64,000 bases of DNA, from assembly GCF_023703325.1 (NCBI RefSeq), contig NZ_JAMQGM010000033.1:62001-126000 (forward strand), read 5' to 3'. The notes below the pieces were generated by a model. The model saw nothing but the letters and a program-made list of their open reading frames with translations. It made no database searches and had not been told where the DNA came from. Below, in pieces: positions 51,341 to 61,072 of this stretch. A program made the position numbers and the translations under genes. How positions within the stretch are numbered: position 1 is the stretch's first letter; each line of letters begins with the position of its first letter. Origin of the DNA: Streptomyces meridianus. Lineage in GTDB: Bacteria > Actinomycetota > Actinomycetes > Streptomycetales > Streptomycetaceae.

Positions 51341-52212
51341 CCCACACGCTCCTTCTCCGCGCCGAGGGTCCGCGCGGTCACGGGGTCGAGGGCGTCCCGC
51401 AGCGCGTCGCCGAGGAAGTTGAAGGCGAGCACGACGGTGAGGATCGCCAGTCCCGGAAAGACCCCGATCCACCACATGTCGAACTGCTGCGTGCCGGCCG
51501 CCACCATCGCTCCCCATTCGGCGGTCGGTGGTTTGGCGCCGAGGCCGAGGAAGGACAGCCCGGACAGCAGCAGCGTCGCCGTCCCGATGTCGAGTGTGGC
51601 AAGGACCAGCAGCGGACCGAGCACGTTCGGCAGGATGTCCACGCGCAGCGAGTGCCAGGCGGAGAAGCCCAGCAGCCGTCCGCTGAGGACGAATTCGCGG
51701 GTGCGCAGCCCCACGACGAGACCGCGGGTGACGCGGGCGTACGACGGCCAGGCGACGACGAGGACGGCCAGTACCGCGTTCTCCAGGCTCGCGCCGAGCG
51801 CGGCGGCGACGACCATGGCCAGAATGACGGTCGGGAAGGCGAACACCAGGTCCGCGATCCGCATGACGGTCTCGTCGATCCAGCGCCCGAAGAAGCCGGC
51901 GCAGGCCCCGAGGACCCCGCCGATCAGCAGGGACATCGCCACCAGCAGCAGCGCGAGGGGAATGGACACCCGGGCCCCGTACAGCACCCGGCTCAGCACG
52001 TCACGGCCCAGTTCGTCGGTCCCGAACCAGTACGCGGTGCCGGGCCCGGCCAGCCGGGGCAGGTCCTGCGCCAGCGGGTCGTGCGGGGCGATGAGCGGGC
52101 AGGCAACGGCGATCACCAGCCAGAGGGCGCCGACCGCGCCGCCGATGACCGCGAGCGGCCTGCGCCAGGCCGGAGGCAGCCGCTCGAGGAGGCTGAAGCG
52201 GAACACCTTCAC
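51337..52212 (-). CDS. Oligopeptide ABC transporter permease (OppC/DppC-like)
   Basis: 291 residues, six predicted membrane helices, with the FGTDELGRDVLSRVLYGARVS N-terminal DppC block and the EAA loop VLSGRLLGFSAWHSLRVDILPN. The GTG at 52212 overlaps the DppB TGA (GTGA). Forms the channel with the DppB-like protein. Confidence 0.9.
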   Translation of the reverse strand: MKVFRFSLLERLPPAWRRPLAVIGGAVGALWLVIAVACPLIAPHDPLAQDLPRLAGPGTAYWFGTDELGRDVLSRVLYGARVSIPLALLLVAMSLLIGGVLGACAGFFGRWIDETVMRIADLVFAFPTVILAMVVAAALGASLENAVLAVLVVAWPSYARVTRGLVVGLRTREFVLSGRLLGFSAWHSLRVDILPNVLGPLLVLATLDIGTATLLLSGLSFLGLGAKPPTAEWGAMVAAGTQQFDMWWIGVFPGLAILTVVLAFNFLGDALRDALDPVTARTLGAEKERVG

Positions 52213-53258
52213 TGGACCCTCACCCTCGGATCGATTACGCCGTACAGCACGTCCACGGCGAGGTTGACCGTCAGATACACGATGCCGACGACCAGACCGA
52301 CGCCCATCACGGCAGGCAGGTCGAGGGTGGTGGCACTCCGGTAGGCGTACGCCCCGAGGCCCGGCCAGGCGAAGATCGACTCCACCAGGACGGTGCCCGA
52401 CAGCAGCGCGCCGAAGGCCAGCCCGGCGATCGTGACGACGGGCACGAGAGCCGCCCGGAGCACGTACTGGAGGAGCACCGTCCGGCCGGGCAGGCCCTTG
52501 GCGCGGGCCGCCCGTACGTAGTCCTGACCCAGCACGTCCAGGACCGCGGAGCGGGTGAAACGGGTCAGCAGGCCGACGGTGTACGCGGTGAGCACCAGGG
52601 CCGGAAGGACCAGGTGACCGGCTGCGCTCCAGAACACCGGCCACTGCCCGGCGAGGGCCGCGTCGATCGTGTGGAGGCCGGTGACATACGGGGGCGGGGC
52701 CATTCCGGGTGCGAGACGGCCGCTGCCCGGCGCGACACCGAGTTGGTAGAAGAAGACGTAGAAGGCCAGCAGGGCCAGCCAGAACGTCGGTACCGATACG
52801 CCCAACAGGCTGACCACCCGCAGCAGTTGGTCGGTCAGCCGGTCCCGGCGCAGCGCAGCGACGACACCGAGGGCCACACCGATCACGAGCGAGACCGCGA
52901 TCGCGGCACCGGCCAGCTCCAGAGTCGCCGGGACGGCTGTCGCAAGATCCGTCAGCACCGGCTGATGGGTCTGCTGCGACTCGCCCAGATCTCCCTGGAA
53001 CAGATGGCCGAGGTAGGTGACGTACTGCGCGGGCAGCGGTTGGTCGAGTCCGTGCTGCTTGCGGAACTGGTCGACGACGGCCGGATCGCCGATCGCCCGC
53101 TGGCCCAGGTTGGCTGCGGCCGGGTCACCCGGAACGACGTTGGTGAGGACGAAGGTCACCAGCGTCACACCGAACGCGAGGAGAACGGCGACGGCGGTGC
53201 GCCGCAGCAGGAAGCGCGCGAGAGGGTGGCGGGCGAGCAGCCGCCCGCCACCGCTCAC
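52209..53258 (-). CDS. Oligopeptide ABC transporter permease (OppB/DppB-like)
   Basis: 349 residues. The N-terminal LARFLLRRTAVAVLLAFGVTLVTFVL transmembrane helix and the conserved NVVPGDPA are the DppB signature; QYVTYLGHLFQGDLGES follows. The GTG at 53258 is four bases after the substrate-binding protein stop. Inserted 2 helix pairs plus EAA loop DYVRAARAKGLPGRTVLLQYVLR. Confidence 0.9.
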   Translation of the reverse strand: MSGGGRLLARHPLARFLLRRTAVAVLLAFGVTLVTFVLTNVVPGDPAAANLGQRAIGDPAVVDQFRKQHGLDQPLPAQYVTYLGHLFQGDLGESQQTHQPVLTDLATAVPATLELAGAAIAVSLVIGVALGVVAALRRDRLTDQLLRVVSLLGVSVPTFWLALLAFYVFFYQLGVAPGSGRLAPGMAPPPYVTGLHTIDAALAGQWPVFWSAAGHLVLPALVLTAYTVGLLTRFTRSAVLDVLGQDYVRAARAKGLPGRTVLLQYVLRAALVPVVTIAGLAFGALLSGTVLVESIFAWPGLGAYAYRSATTLDLPAVMGVGLVVGIVYLTVNLAVDVLYGVIDPRVRVQ

Positions 53259-53262
53259 GCGC

Positions 53263-54852
53263 CTACTCGGCGCCCAGCGAGGCGACATCGATCGTCCACA
53301 CGGGGTTGTAGGTGATGCCGGTGACCGACGAGACGGAGACCGTGTTCCGGCTGGGCTGGATGAGCGGGATGAACGGCCCACTGGCGTTCAGCCGCGTCTG
53401 GATCCGCTCGTACAGCTTCCGGCGTGCGTCGTCGTCGAGGGCGGCGGCCGCCTTGTCACCGAGGTCGGTGAGGGCCGGGTCCGCGCCGGCCTTCCAGCCC
53501 GCCCGCAGGCCGACCAGGTTGCCGGGGAGGAAGACCAGGTAGTCGCTGGAGTGCGGATAGTCCGGGCCCCAGTACCAGAGCCCCATCTGCTCCTTGCCGC
53601 CCCGGTACTTCTCCATCTCGGTGGTGGTCGGCGCGGGGGCGAGGGTGACCGTGATGCCGACCTCCTTCAGCTGCGACTGCACCCGCTCCGCGAGGGTCTG
53701 CAGGGACAACCCGTCGACCGTCAGGTCGCTGGCGTAACCGAGTGTCACCGAGGGCTTGTCGATCCCGCTGGCCTTCAATGCGGCCTTGGCCCCGGCGAGG
53801 TCGCGGCCGGCGGCCCGGTCGGCGGGCAGCGCCCCGAGGATGGTCGACGGGATGACTCCGGCGGCCTGCACCGAGCCGGATCCGGCGAGTGCCCGCAGGC
53901 GCTTGTAGTCGATGCCCTTGCGCACCGCCTCGACGAACTTGGCGTTGGCCGTCGCGCTGCTGACCTCGGTGTTCTGGTTGAGCAGCAGGAAGATCACGTT
54001 CGAGGACGCCCCGCTGTCCACGTTCAGACCGCCTCCGAGCCCCTTGACCTGATCGGCGGTCAGGTCGAGCGCGATCTGGCTGTCGCCCCGCTGCACGTTG
54101 AGCTTCTGGGTGGGCGCCTGGACGTTGCGGAGCACGACCTTGTCGTAGGTGGGCCGCTGCGGCCCCGTGTACTTCGGGTTCTTGGTCAGGACGACCTGGG
54201 AGTTGGTGTTGAAGGAGGCCAGCTTGTACGGCCCGGAGCCGGCCGACGTGGTGTTGAAGTACTTCTCCGCCTTGTCCGCCGCCGTCGCGGAGCCCCCGTG
54301 GGCCTTCACCGTCTGCGCGTTGACGATGCCGAGCGCGGGGTTGGGCAGGATGAAGGGCAGCGCCGGGTTCGGCTTTTCGCTGACCAGCGTGATCGTGGAG
54401 GCATCCGTCTTCGTCACCTTCACACCGTCGAGGAGGAACGACGGATTCCCCTTGAGGGCGATCACCCGCTTCAGCGAGAAAACCACGTCGTCCGCGGTGA
54501 CGGCGCTCCCGTCGGAGAACTTCGCGTCGTCCCGCAGGCGCAGGGTGAGCTTCCTGCCGTCCTCGGACTGCTCGTACGACGACGCGAGCCCCGGCACGGG
54601 CTTGGTGACGTCACCGCCCTTGAAGGTCAGCAGCGTCTCGTACAGCCCCTTGACGACGATCTGCCCGGTCGGCTCGAACTCCCGCCCGGGATCGGCGGTC
54701 TTGAGGTTGAACGACGTGTCGATCACCAGAGTCCTGTCCGCGGCGGGTGAGCCAGAGGCGCCCCCACCGCCAGAACAGGCGCTCAGCGTGAGCGCTGCGA
54801 CGGCTGTGAGCGACAGTGCCGCCGGACAGGACCGGGTGCGCGATCTGGACAT
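53263..54852 (-). CDS. Oligopeptide ABC transporter substrate-binding lipoprotein
   Basis: 529 residues, SBP_bac_5 family. The lipobox LSAC at ~24-27 (LTLSACSGGGG) predicts a lipid-anchored Cys. VKGLYETLLTF and LRDDAKFSDGSAVTADDVVFSL are the usual SBP_bac_5 blocks. It captures peptides or other solutes for the BCDF proteins. The first gene of the five-gene operon, 166 bp from the divergent Lrp-type regulator. Confidence 0.92.
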   Translation of the reverse strand: MSRSRTRSCPAALSLTAVAALTLSACSGGGGASGSPAADRTLVIDTSFNLKTADPGREFEPTGQIVVKGLYETLLTFKGGDVTKPVPGLASSYEQSEDGRKLTLRLRDDAKFSDGSAVTADDVVFSLKRVIALKGNPSFLLDGVKVTKTDASTITLVSEKPNPALPFILPNPALGIVNAQTVKAHGGSATAADKAEKYFNTTSAGSGPYKLASFNTNSQVVLTKNPKYTGPQRPTYDKVVLRNVQAPTQKLNVQRGDSQIALDLTADQVKGLGGGLNVDSGASSNVIFLLLNQNTEVSSATANAKFVEAVRKGIDYKRLRALAGSGSVQAAGVIPSTILGALPADRAAGRDLAGAKAALKASGIDKPSVTLGYASDLTVDGLSLQTLAERVQSQLKEVGITVTLAPAPTTTEMEKYRGGKEQMGLWYWGPDYPHSSDYLVFLPGNLVGLRAGWKAGADPALTDLGDKAAAALDDDARRKLYERIQTRLNASGPFIPLIQPSRNTVSVSSVTGITYNPVWTIDVASLGAE

Positions 54853-55018
54853 GGGTGCCTCCGAGAGCAGAGCGGAGTGAAGCGGAAGGAGACCGGGCGA
54901 GTGGGAGGGTTATCGGGAGGAGTCGCTGGACGATTCACCGATAGGGTGGGGCGAAACTAGCCAACTCTTTCTGCTGCCGGGGCCGGTGCGAGACAAAAAT
55001 CAAAGAAGGGGTGCAGCC

Positions 55019-55666
55019 ATGGGAGATTCGTCAAGCCCGGACGCGTCCGGTGATCGTCGCCCTGGACGGATCGGCATCGGCCTCGCCCTGGACTCGGTGC
55101 ACTTCAAGATCCTGGACATCCTCCGCGCCCAGGGCCGTATCTCGGTCGCCGCCCTCGCCCAGCGCGTCGGCATCTCCCGCGCCAACGCCTACACCCGCTT
55201 CGAAGCCCTGCGCGCCGACGGGGTGATCAGCGGGTTCAGCGCCCGGATCGACCATGCGCGGGTCGGTCTCGAGATCTGTGCCCTGATCTTCGTCACCGTC
55301 CGCCAGGAGCTGTGGCAGCAGTTCCGGAACGCTCTCGCCCGGATGCCGGAGGTGGAGTACTGCGCCGTCACTACGGGCCAGCACGACGCCATGATCCAGA
55401 TCCGCGTGCCCGACGTCGCCGCCGTACACCGCCTGGTCACCGACCAGTTGTCCACCATTCCGGCGGTACGCGCCACCGAGACCGTCATCATTCTCGACGA
55501 GGCGCTCCGCCGGCCCTACGTCCTGCCGTCCGGTCCGGACTTCACCGAGACGACGCCCGCCACCCCGCCGGGATCCACCGGGGCAAGCCAGTTCGGCATG
55601 ACCCGCTTCATCCGCGCCGCGGAGGGTCGCGCCGAACTCCGCAGCAGCACGGTCGAGGACGACTGA
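55019..55666 (+). CDS. Lrp/AsnC family transcriptional regulator
   Basis: 215 residues. A winged helix (LDSVHFKILDILRAQGRISVAALAQRVGISRANAYTRFEALRADGVI at ~31-77) and a RAM/effector domain (EVEYCAVTTGQHDAMIQIRVPD). The C-terminal ~55 residues are an unusual extension (TTPATPPGSTGASQFGMTRF). Divergent from the peptide transporter operon, so it probably regulates it in response to an amino acid. ATG at 55019 follows GAAGGGG. Confidence 0.88.
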   Translation: MGDSSSPDASGDRRPGRIGIGLALDSVHFKILDILRAQGRISVAALAQRVGISRANAYTRFEALRADGVISGFSARIDHARVGLEICALIFVTVRQELWQQFRNALARMPEVEYCAVTTGQHDAMIQIRVPDVAAVHRLVTDQLSTIPAVRATETVIILDEALRRPYVLPSGPDFTETTPATPPGSTGASQFGMTRFIRAAEGRAELRSSTVEDD

Positions 55667-55712
55667 CCGCAGCGAGCCCGCGGACCGGGCCGATCGCGAC
55701 GAGGCGGGCGTT

Positions 55713-55762
55713 CGTCCGCACCGGACCGCACCGGACCGTGTTGGACCGTGTTGGACCGCACC
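55713..55762. repeat. 10-bp tandem array
   Basis: Four units GGACCGCACC, GGACCGTGTT, GGACCGTGTT, GGACCGCACC (55723-55762) with a degenerate fifth at 55713-55722. Located after the Lrp-type gene. No function recognised. Confidence 0.7.
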
Positions 55763-55910
55763 GGGTGAACAGCACGGGAAGCAGCCGGAGTCGGGGCTGC
55801 CGGCACGGCGCGAAGGGGACCGAGCGCGGAAGCCACGGCATCGAGCCCGGTCGGTCCCGGCCGTGCCGAGCCGTGACCGACAACGCACCGCCGGCAGCAG
55901 ACGGCACGGG

Positions 55911-55942
55911 CCGGGGACGCCGGTTTCATCCGGCGCCCCCGG
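55911..55942. terminator. Convergent terminator hairpin before sepH end
   Basis: CCGGGGACGCCGG and CCGGCGCCCCCGG pair at 12 of 13 positions around TTTCAT, between the Lrp-type gene (+) and sepH (-). Confidence 0.75.
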
Positions 55943-55955
55943 CCGTCCGGGTGCT

Positions 55956-56972
55956 CTAGTCCTTCTTGCGCCGGGTGCCGAAGACGATTTCGTCCCAGCT
56001 CGGGACGGCCGCGCGCCGGCCCGGACGCACACCGTCGGCCTCGGCCTGACGGTCGGTCGTCCCGGTCAGCCGGTCCCGGTGCCCGGCGACCGAGCGGGGC
56101 ATCAGCACGTCCGCGTAGGCCGCGCCCGCTCCTGCAGCGGCCGGGGGAGCCTCGGTCTCCGGCTCCTCCTCCGACTCGTCGTCGGGTTCGTCGTCCCGGT
56201 CGGAGCGCCCCGTGCCACCGCTCTCCGGCACCACCAGGTCGCCGCGGAAGCTCGGTACGGCCTCCAGCAGGCTGGTCAGCGAGTCGCGCCCCTGGCTGCC
56301 GTCGTCCCCGGGCTCCTGCGAACCCCGGTCGGGACGGTCCGGCGTCCGGTCCCGCGGCAGCCGGGCGATACGCGGCACGAACGGGAAGCTGGGCTCGGGC
56401 GCGTCGGACTCGCCGATGAGCGCCCGGGCCTCGTCGTCCACCGCCTGGACGAGACGCCGCGGCGGGTCGTACGTCCAGCTCGCGGAATGCGACTCGTTGG
56501 CCACCCGGTAGACGAGGAGGACCTCCCAGGTGCCGTCGTCCCGGCGCCAGGAATCCCACTGCACACTCTCCCGCTCGGCGCCGCGCAGCATCAGCCGCTC
56601 GGTGACGGCCTCTCCGAGCTGGGGTCCGGTGCTCTCGCCGGGCCTGCGGACCGGGGTCTTGCGGGCCCGCTCGGCCATGAACGCACGCTCGGCCAGCACC
56701 GGGCCCTCGAATCGGCGCACCCGGTCCACGGGGATGCCGGCGAACTGCGCGACTTCCTCGGCGGACGCCCCGGCTCGTATACGCGCCTGGATGTCCCGCG
56801 GGCGCAGATGGCTCTCGACCTCGATCTCGATCTGGCCGAGGCGCGCCCGGTCGTTGCGCACGGCGGCACGCAGGCGCTCATCGATGGGAAGCGTGTACTC
56901 CGTGTTGTCCGCAGCCTTGAGCACCAGCCGTGTGCCGTCGTTGCTGACGGCCACGACGCGCAGTTCGGGCAT
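55956..56972 (-). CDS. sepH: Septation protein SepH (DUF3071)
   Basis: 338 residues. SepH stimulates FtsZ assembly for sporulation septation. The N-terminal DUF3071 domain holds MPELRVVAVSNDGTRLVLKA, followed by a helix-turn-helix RARIRAGASAEEVAQFAGIPVDRVRRFEGPVLAERAFM. The C-terminal part is acidic and disordered, ending with the conserved PSWDEIVFGTRRKKD. The ATG at 56972 follows GGGAGG. Known to be conserved near hemH in Streptomyces. Confidence 0.95.
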   Translation of the reverse strand: MPELRVVAVSNDGTRLVLKAADNTEYTLPIDERLRAAVRNDRARLGQIEIEVESHLRPRDIQARIRAGASAEEVAQFAGIPVDRVRRFEGPVLAERAFMAERARKTPVRRPGESTGPQLGEAVTERLMLRGAERESVQWDSWRRDDGTWEVLLVYRVANESHSASWTYDPPRRLVQAVDDEARALIGESDAPEPSFPFVPRIARLPRDRTPDRPDRGSQEPGDDGSQGRDSLTSLLEAVPSFRGDLVVPESGGTGRSDRDDEPDDESEEEPETEAPPAAAGAGAAYADVLMPRSVAGHRDRLTGTTDRQAEADGVRPGRRAAVPSWDEIVFGTRRKKD

Positions 56973-57422
56973 CGGGACCTCCCGGGTGGTGCCTGCCGAC
57001 GGCACGTGCGTCGCTGCTTCCGCTGGACGAGTGTGGCGTGCCCGGGGTGCAGCCTGCCACAACATTGCCAAGTTGCCCGGCGTGTCGGGCGTTGGAACCT
57101 GATGCGCCGTTATGGCACGGTTACCTGTTTGCCGCTGTTGATGACTATGTTTACCGTTCCCGACGCAGTTGTCCGTTTCCTGCCGCTGTATCACCGGATG
57201 TGAGGCCGCGGAGGGTCTCGTCCGGCAGATGCGGCGACCGGACGGGCGACCGGAGCCAGGATTCGTCACAGTACTCCATTCGGGCCACCGAGGTGGACCG
57301 CCGCGCCGCCGAAGTTCTCGGGCCGCAGAGGAGTTCGAACACCAATCGGAGGGAAACGATCGGGAGTTGCCCGCAGCCGCAGATTCGCCCGCAGGGCAGG
57401 GGCGGTTCGGCCCCTCGGACCG
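56973..57422. other. Intergenic region upstream of sepH
   Basis: 450 bp, lower GC, without a supported gene. It lies between the oxidase stop and the sepH start on the same strand and presumably contains the sepH promoter(s). Open frames here are short and lack conserved content. Confidence 0.5.
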
Positions 57423-58733
57423 TCAGTCGCCGAGCACCTGGCGGAGATAGTCGTTGCCGAACACCCGTTGCGGATCGAGTCGGTCCCGCAGCGCGGTGAA
57501 CTCGCCGAAGCGCGGATACGCCACGGAGAGATGTCCCCGGTCCCGGGTGTGCAGCTTCCCCCAGTGCGGCCGGCCGCCCCACTCCGTCATCACCCGCTCG
57601 GCCAGGGCGAAGTACTCCCGGTACGGGGTCCCCCGGTACATGTGCACCGCGATGTAGACGGTGTCCCGGCCGGACGCCGTGGACAACGGGATGTCGTCGG
57701 CGGGAGCGGTGCGCACCTCCACCGGGAAGTTGACGCGCAGGCCCGCCTGTTCGACTGCCTTTCGGATCTCGCGGAGGGCCTCCATGGCGCTCTCGCGCGG
57801 CAGCGCGTACTCCATCTCCACGAACCGGACCCGCCGCGGGCTCGTGAACACCCGGTACGGGATGTCGGTGTAGGACCGGGCGGAGAGGGCGCGACTGGAG
57901 AAGCGGGCGATGGCAGGCACCGCGGCCGGCACCGCCCTTCCGAGGGAACAGGCCAGCTGGAAGGCGCCGTTGGACAGAAGCTCGTCCTCGATCCACCCGC
58001 TGACCCTGCCGGGAGGGGCGGCCGGGCCGTCACTGCGGTTGTTGCGCTTGGTGTTGCAGTTCCCGGTGTGCGGGAACCAGTAGAACTCGAAGTGCTCGTT
58101 CTCGGCCGTGAGTTCGTCGAAGGCCGCCGTGACGCGGTCGAAGGCCATCGGCTCCTCGCGGGCGTGCAGCAGGAACAGCGGTTCCACGGCGAACGTCACC
58201 GCCCCGAGCACGCCGAGCGCCCCCAGACCGATCCGTGCCGCGTCGAAGACGGCGGTCTCCTCGGCCGTCCCCTGTGCCGAGCAGCGGAGCACCTGCCCGT
58301 CCGCGGTGACGAGTTCCATGCCGCGCACCTGGGCGGCGATCGAGGCGGACGTGCGCCCGGTGCCGTGGGTGCCGGTGCCGATGGCCCCGGCGACCGTCTG
58401 CTCCATGATGTCGCCCATGTTCGTCAGCGACAGACCTGCGGCAGCGAGCGCCTCGTTGAGCTGCTTCAGGGAGGTCCCGGCGAGTGCGGTGACGGTTCCC
58501 GCCTCCCGGTCGACGGCCGTGATCCCGCTCAGGCGGTCGGTGCGGACGAGAACCCCGTCCGTGGCCGCGACAGGCGTGAACGAGTGACCGCTGCCCACCG
58601 GTTTCACCCGCAGACCTTCCTCCGCGGCCGCCCGTACCGTCCCGGCGAGCTCCGCCACCGACGCGGGTGAGACCACCCGGGCCGGGCGTGCGCAGACGTT
58701 TCCCGCCCAGTTGCGCCAGATGCCGTCGCCCAT
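57423..58733 (-). CDS. FAD-linked D-arabinono-1,4-lactone oxidase family protein
   Basis: 436 residues. A vanillyl-alcohol-oxidase-type FAD domain spans ~15-180 (VKPVGSGHSFTPVAATDGVLV; covalent-type site GSGHSF), followed by the ALO domain (EFYWFPHTGNCNTKRNN ... WGGRPHWGKLHTRD). The HWGKLH motif is the lactone oxidase hallmark. It likely oxidises sugar lactones or a related alcohol. ATG at 58733 was chosen as the first with a conserved N-terminus IWRNWAGN. Confidence 0.88.
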   Translation of the reverse strand: MGDGIWRNWAGNVCARPARVVSPASVAELAGTVRAAAEEGLRVKPVGSGHSFTPVAATDGVLVRTDRLSGITAVDREAGTVTALAGTSLKQLNEALAAAGLSLTNMGDIMEQTVAGAIGTGTHGTGRTSASIAAQVRGMELVTADGQVLRCSAQGTAEETAVFDAARIGLGALGVLGAVTFAVEPLFLLHAREEPMAFDRVTAAFDELTAENEHFEFYWFPHTGNCNTKRNNRSDGPAAPPGRVSGWIEDELLSNGAFQLACSLGRAVPAAVPAIARFSSRALSARSYTDIPYRVFTSPRRVRFVEMEYALPRESAMEALREIRKAVEQAGLRVNFPVEVRTAPADDIPLSTASGRDTVYIAVHMYRGTPYREYFALAERVMTEWGGRPHWGKLHTRDRGHLSVAYPRFGEFTALRDRLDPQRVFGNDYLRQVLGD

Positions 58734-58993
58734 CCTGTCCGCTCCCCCTCGGGGCCGATGGAACGGCCGGTTGCGACCACCGGCCCGGACCGTGCGGCCA
58801 CGCAGTGCCGCGGCACGGGGCGCCGGACCCCGGCCGATTGGAGGGGGATCATACTCACGGCGCCACCCCGCGCACCGGGGGCTGTCGCGGGCCGCCCGAC
58901 GCACCGCGCCCCGTTCCGGCCGCCGACCGGGCGCACCGGGCCGGAACGCGCTGCGGTTCTCCGGCCGGCCGGCCCGGGTGGCAGGATCGAGGC

Positions 58994-60136
58994 ATGTCCG
59001 ACCAGCCAGATCCGTCCCCGGTCACCGCCCCGTACGACGCACTGCTCCTGCTGTCCTTCGGCGGTCCCGAAGGTCCCGACGACGTGGTGCCGTTCCTGGA
59101 GAACGTGACCCGCGGCCGGGGCATCCCCCGCGAACGGCTCGAGGAAGTGGGCCGCCACTACTTCCTCTTCGGCGGCGTGAGCCCGATCAACGAACAGAAC
59201 CGCGAACTGCTCGGGGCGATCCGCCGGGACTTCGCCGACCACGGGCTGGACCTCCCCGTGCACTGGGGCAACCGGAACTGGGCGCCCTTTCTCACCGACA
59301 CGCTGCGGGACATGGCGCAGGCGGGCCACCGGCGCATCCTGACCTTCGCCACCAGCGCCTACGCCTCCTACTCGGGTTGCCGCCAGTACCGCGAGAACCT
59401 CGCCGAGGCGCTGGCGGCGCTGGACGCCGAGGGGCTCCCGCTGCCACGCGTGGACAAGATCCGGCACTACTTCAACCACCCCGGCTTCGTGACGCCCATG
59501 GTGGACGCGACCCTCGCCGCCCTCGCCGAGCTGCCCGAGGACGTCCGTGCCGGTGCGCATCTCGCCTTCACGACCCACTCCGTCCCCACGGCATCCGCCG
59601 ACACCTCGGGACCGCCCGAGGAGCACGGAGACGGCGGCGCCTACGTCGCCGAGCACCTGGACGTCGCGCGGCTGATCGTCGAGCGCGTGCGCGACGAGAC
59701 CGGGACCGACCACCCGTGGCGGTTGGTGTACCAGTCCCGCAGCGGGCCGCCGCACATCCCCTGGCTCGAGCCCGACATCGGTGACCACCTCGAGGAACTG
59801 CACGCCTCCGGAGCCCCGGCGGCCGTGATGGTGCCGATCGGGTTCGTCTCCGACCACATGGAGGTCAAGTACGACCTGGACACCGAGGCCGTCGCCAAGG
59901 CTGCGGAACTCGGGCTGCCGGTCTCCCGGGCCTCCACGGTCGGCGCCGACCCGCGCTTCGTCGCGGGCATCCGGGAACTCGTCCTGGAGCGGGCCGCCGC
60001 CGAGCGCGGGGCCGCCGTGGAGCGCTGCGCGCTCGGCAGGCTCGGTCCGGGGCACGACGTGTGCCCCGTCGGCTGCTGCCCGGGACGGGTCCCGCTGCCG
60101 GCCGCGGCCGGCGCGGACAGCCCCTGGGCGCCGTGA
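58994..60136 (+). CDS. hemH: Ferrochelatase (coproporphyrin type)
   Basis: 380 residues. Inserts iron into a porphyrin. Blocks YDALLLLSFGGPEGPDDVVPFL, FGGVSPINEQN, NRNWAPFL, FTTHSVP and MVPIGFVSDHMEVKYDLD match. The C-terminus has CALGRLGPGHDVCPVGCC, the [2Fe-2S] cysteine set typical of actinobacterial ferrochelatases. These act in the coproporphyrin-dependent route, so cpfC is an equal name. The ATG at 58994 follows GGATCGAGG. The inositol monophosphatase gene follows 47 bp downstream. Confidence 0.93.
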   Translation: MSDQPDPSPVTAPYDALLLLSFGGPEGPDDVVPFLENVTRGRGIPRERLEEVGRHYFLFGGVSPINEQNRELLGAIRRDFADHGLDLPVHWGNRNWAPFLTDTLRDMAQAGHRRILTFATSAYASYSGCRQYRENLAEALAALDAEGLPLPRVDKIRHYFNHPGFVTPMVDATLAALAELPEDVRAGAHLAFTTHSVPTASADTSGPPEEHGDGGAYVAEHLDVARLIVERVRDETGTDHPWRLVYQSRSGPPHIPWLEPDIGDHLEELHASGAPAAVMVPIGFVSDHMEVKYDLDTEAVAKAAELGLPVSRASTVGADPRFVAGIRELVLERAAAERGAAVERCALGRLGPGHDVCPVGCCPGRVPLPAAAGADSPWAP

Positions 60137-60183
60137 CAGCGGCGCACAGGGGCCGAAACACCGACACCGATGCAAGGAGCACT

Positions 60184-60987
60184 GTGAACGACGAGCAGCT
60201 CAAGAACGAACTCCTGGGCATCGCGCTGGAGGCCGCCCACCGGGCCGGTGAGCTGCTGCGCGACGGCCGTCCCGCCGACCTCGGCGTGGCCGCCACCAAG
60301 ACCAGCTCCATCGACGTCGTCACGGAGATGGACCTGGCCGCCGAGAAGCTCATCACCGGTTTCCTCGGCGAGCGGCGGCCCGAGGACGGCCTGCTGGGCG
60401 AAGAGGGCGCGGACACCCGGGGCAGCAGCGGCGTGCGCTGGGTGATCGACCCCCTCGACGGCACGGTCAACTACCTGTACGGCCTGCCGTCCTGGGCGGT
60501 GAGCATCGCGGCCCAGCGGGACGGGGAGACCCTCGTCGGCGTGGTGACGATCCCGATGCGCGGGGAGACCTTCCGTGCGGTCCAGGGGGCGGGGGCCCGC
60601 CTGGGCGACCGTCCCCTCGCCTGCCGCACGGCCCCGCGCCTGGAGGAGGCACTGATCGGGACGGGCTTCGGCTATCTCACCGAGCGCCGCGCGGCCCAGG
60701 GCGAGGTGGTCCGCCGGCTGCTGCCGAAGGTCCGCGACATCCGCCGGGGCGGTTCCGCCGCCACCGACCTGTGCGATCTGGCGGCCGGCCGCTTCAACGG
60801 CTACTACGAGCGCGGACTCAACCCGTGGGACTTCGCCGCCGGCGAGCTCATCGCCCGCGAGGCGGGCGCGCTGACGGGCGGCCGTCCCGGGGACCCGCTC
60901 TCCGGCGAACTCGCCGTCGCCGGCGCCCCGGGCGTCTTCGAGCCGCTCCAGCGGCTGCTGGAGGACCTCGGCGCCTGGCACGACTGA
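60184..60987 (+). CDS. Inositol monophosphatase family protein
   Basis: 267 residues. Metal-binding motifs are intact: LGEEGADTRG, WVIDPLDGTVNYLYGLPSWAVSIA and LNPWDFAAGELIAREAGA. It dephosphorylates inositol phosphates or related sugar phosphates. GTG at 60184 with AAGGAG six bases upstream. Same direction as ferrochelatase, probably co-transcribed. Confidence 0.92.
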   Translation: MNDEQLKNELLGIALEAAHRAGELLRDGRPADLGVAATKTSSIDVVTEMDLAAEKLITGFLGERRPEDGLLGEEGADTRGSSGVRWVIDPLDGTVNYLYGLPSWAVSIAAQRDGETLVGVVTIPMRGETFRAVQGAGARLGDRPLACRTAPRLEEALIGTGFGYLTERRAAQGEVVRRLLPKVRDIRRGGSAATDLCDLAAGRFNGYYERGLNPWDFAAGELIAREAGALTGGRPGDPLSGELAVAGAPGVFEPLQRLLEDLGAWHD

Positions 60988-61023
60988 CGATGTGCCCGCA
61001 CCCCCGCCCGGGCCCCGCACGGC

Positions 61024-61056
61024 AGTGCGCCCCGACCGCGTGGGCCGGGGCGCACT
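61024..61056. terminator. Convergent terminator hairpin
   Basis: 11-bp perfect stem AGTGCGCCCCG / CGGGGCGCACT with an 11-base loop between the inositol monophosphatase (+) and the 57-aa gene (-). Confidence 0.75.
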
Positions 61057-61072
61057 CATGGCAAGGGGCGGA

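Noticed and set aside
55713..55762. CRISPR array
   Set aside because: Repeats are 10 bp, contiguous and lack spacers; no cas genes nearby.
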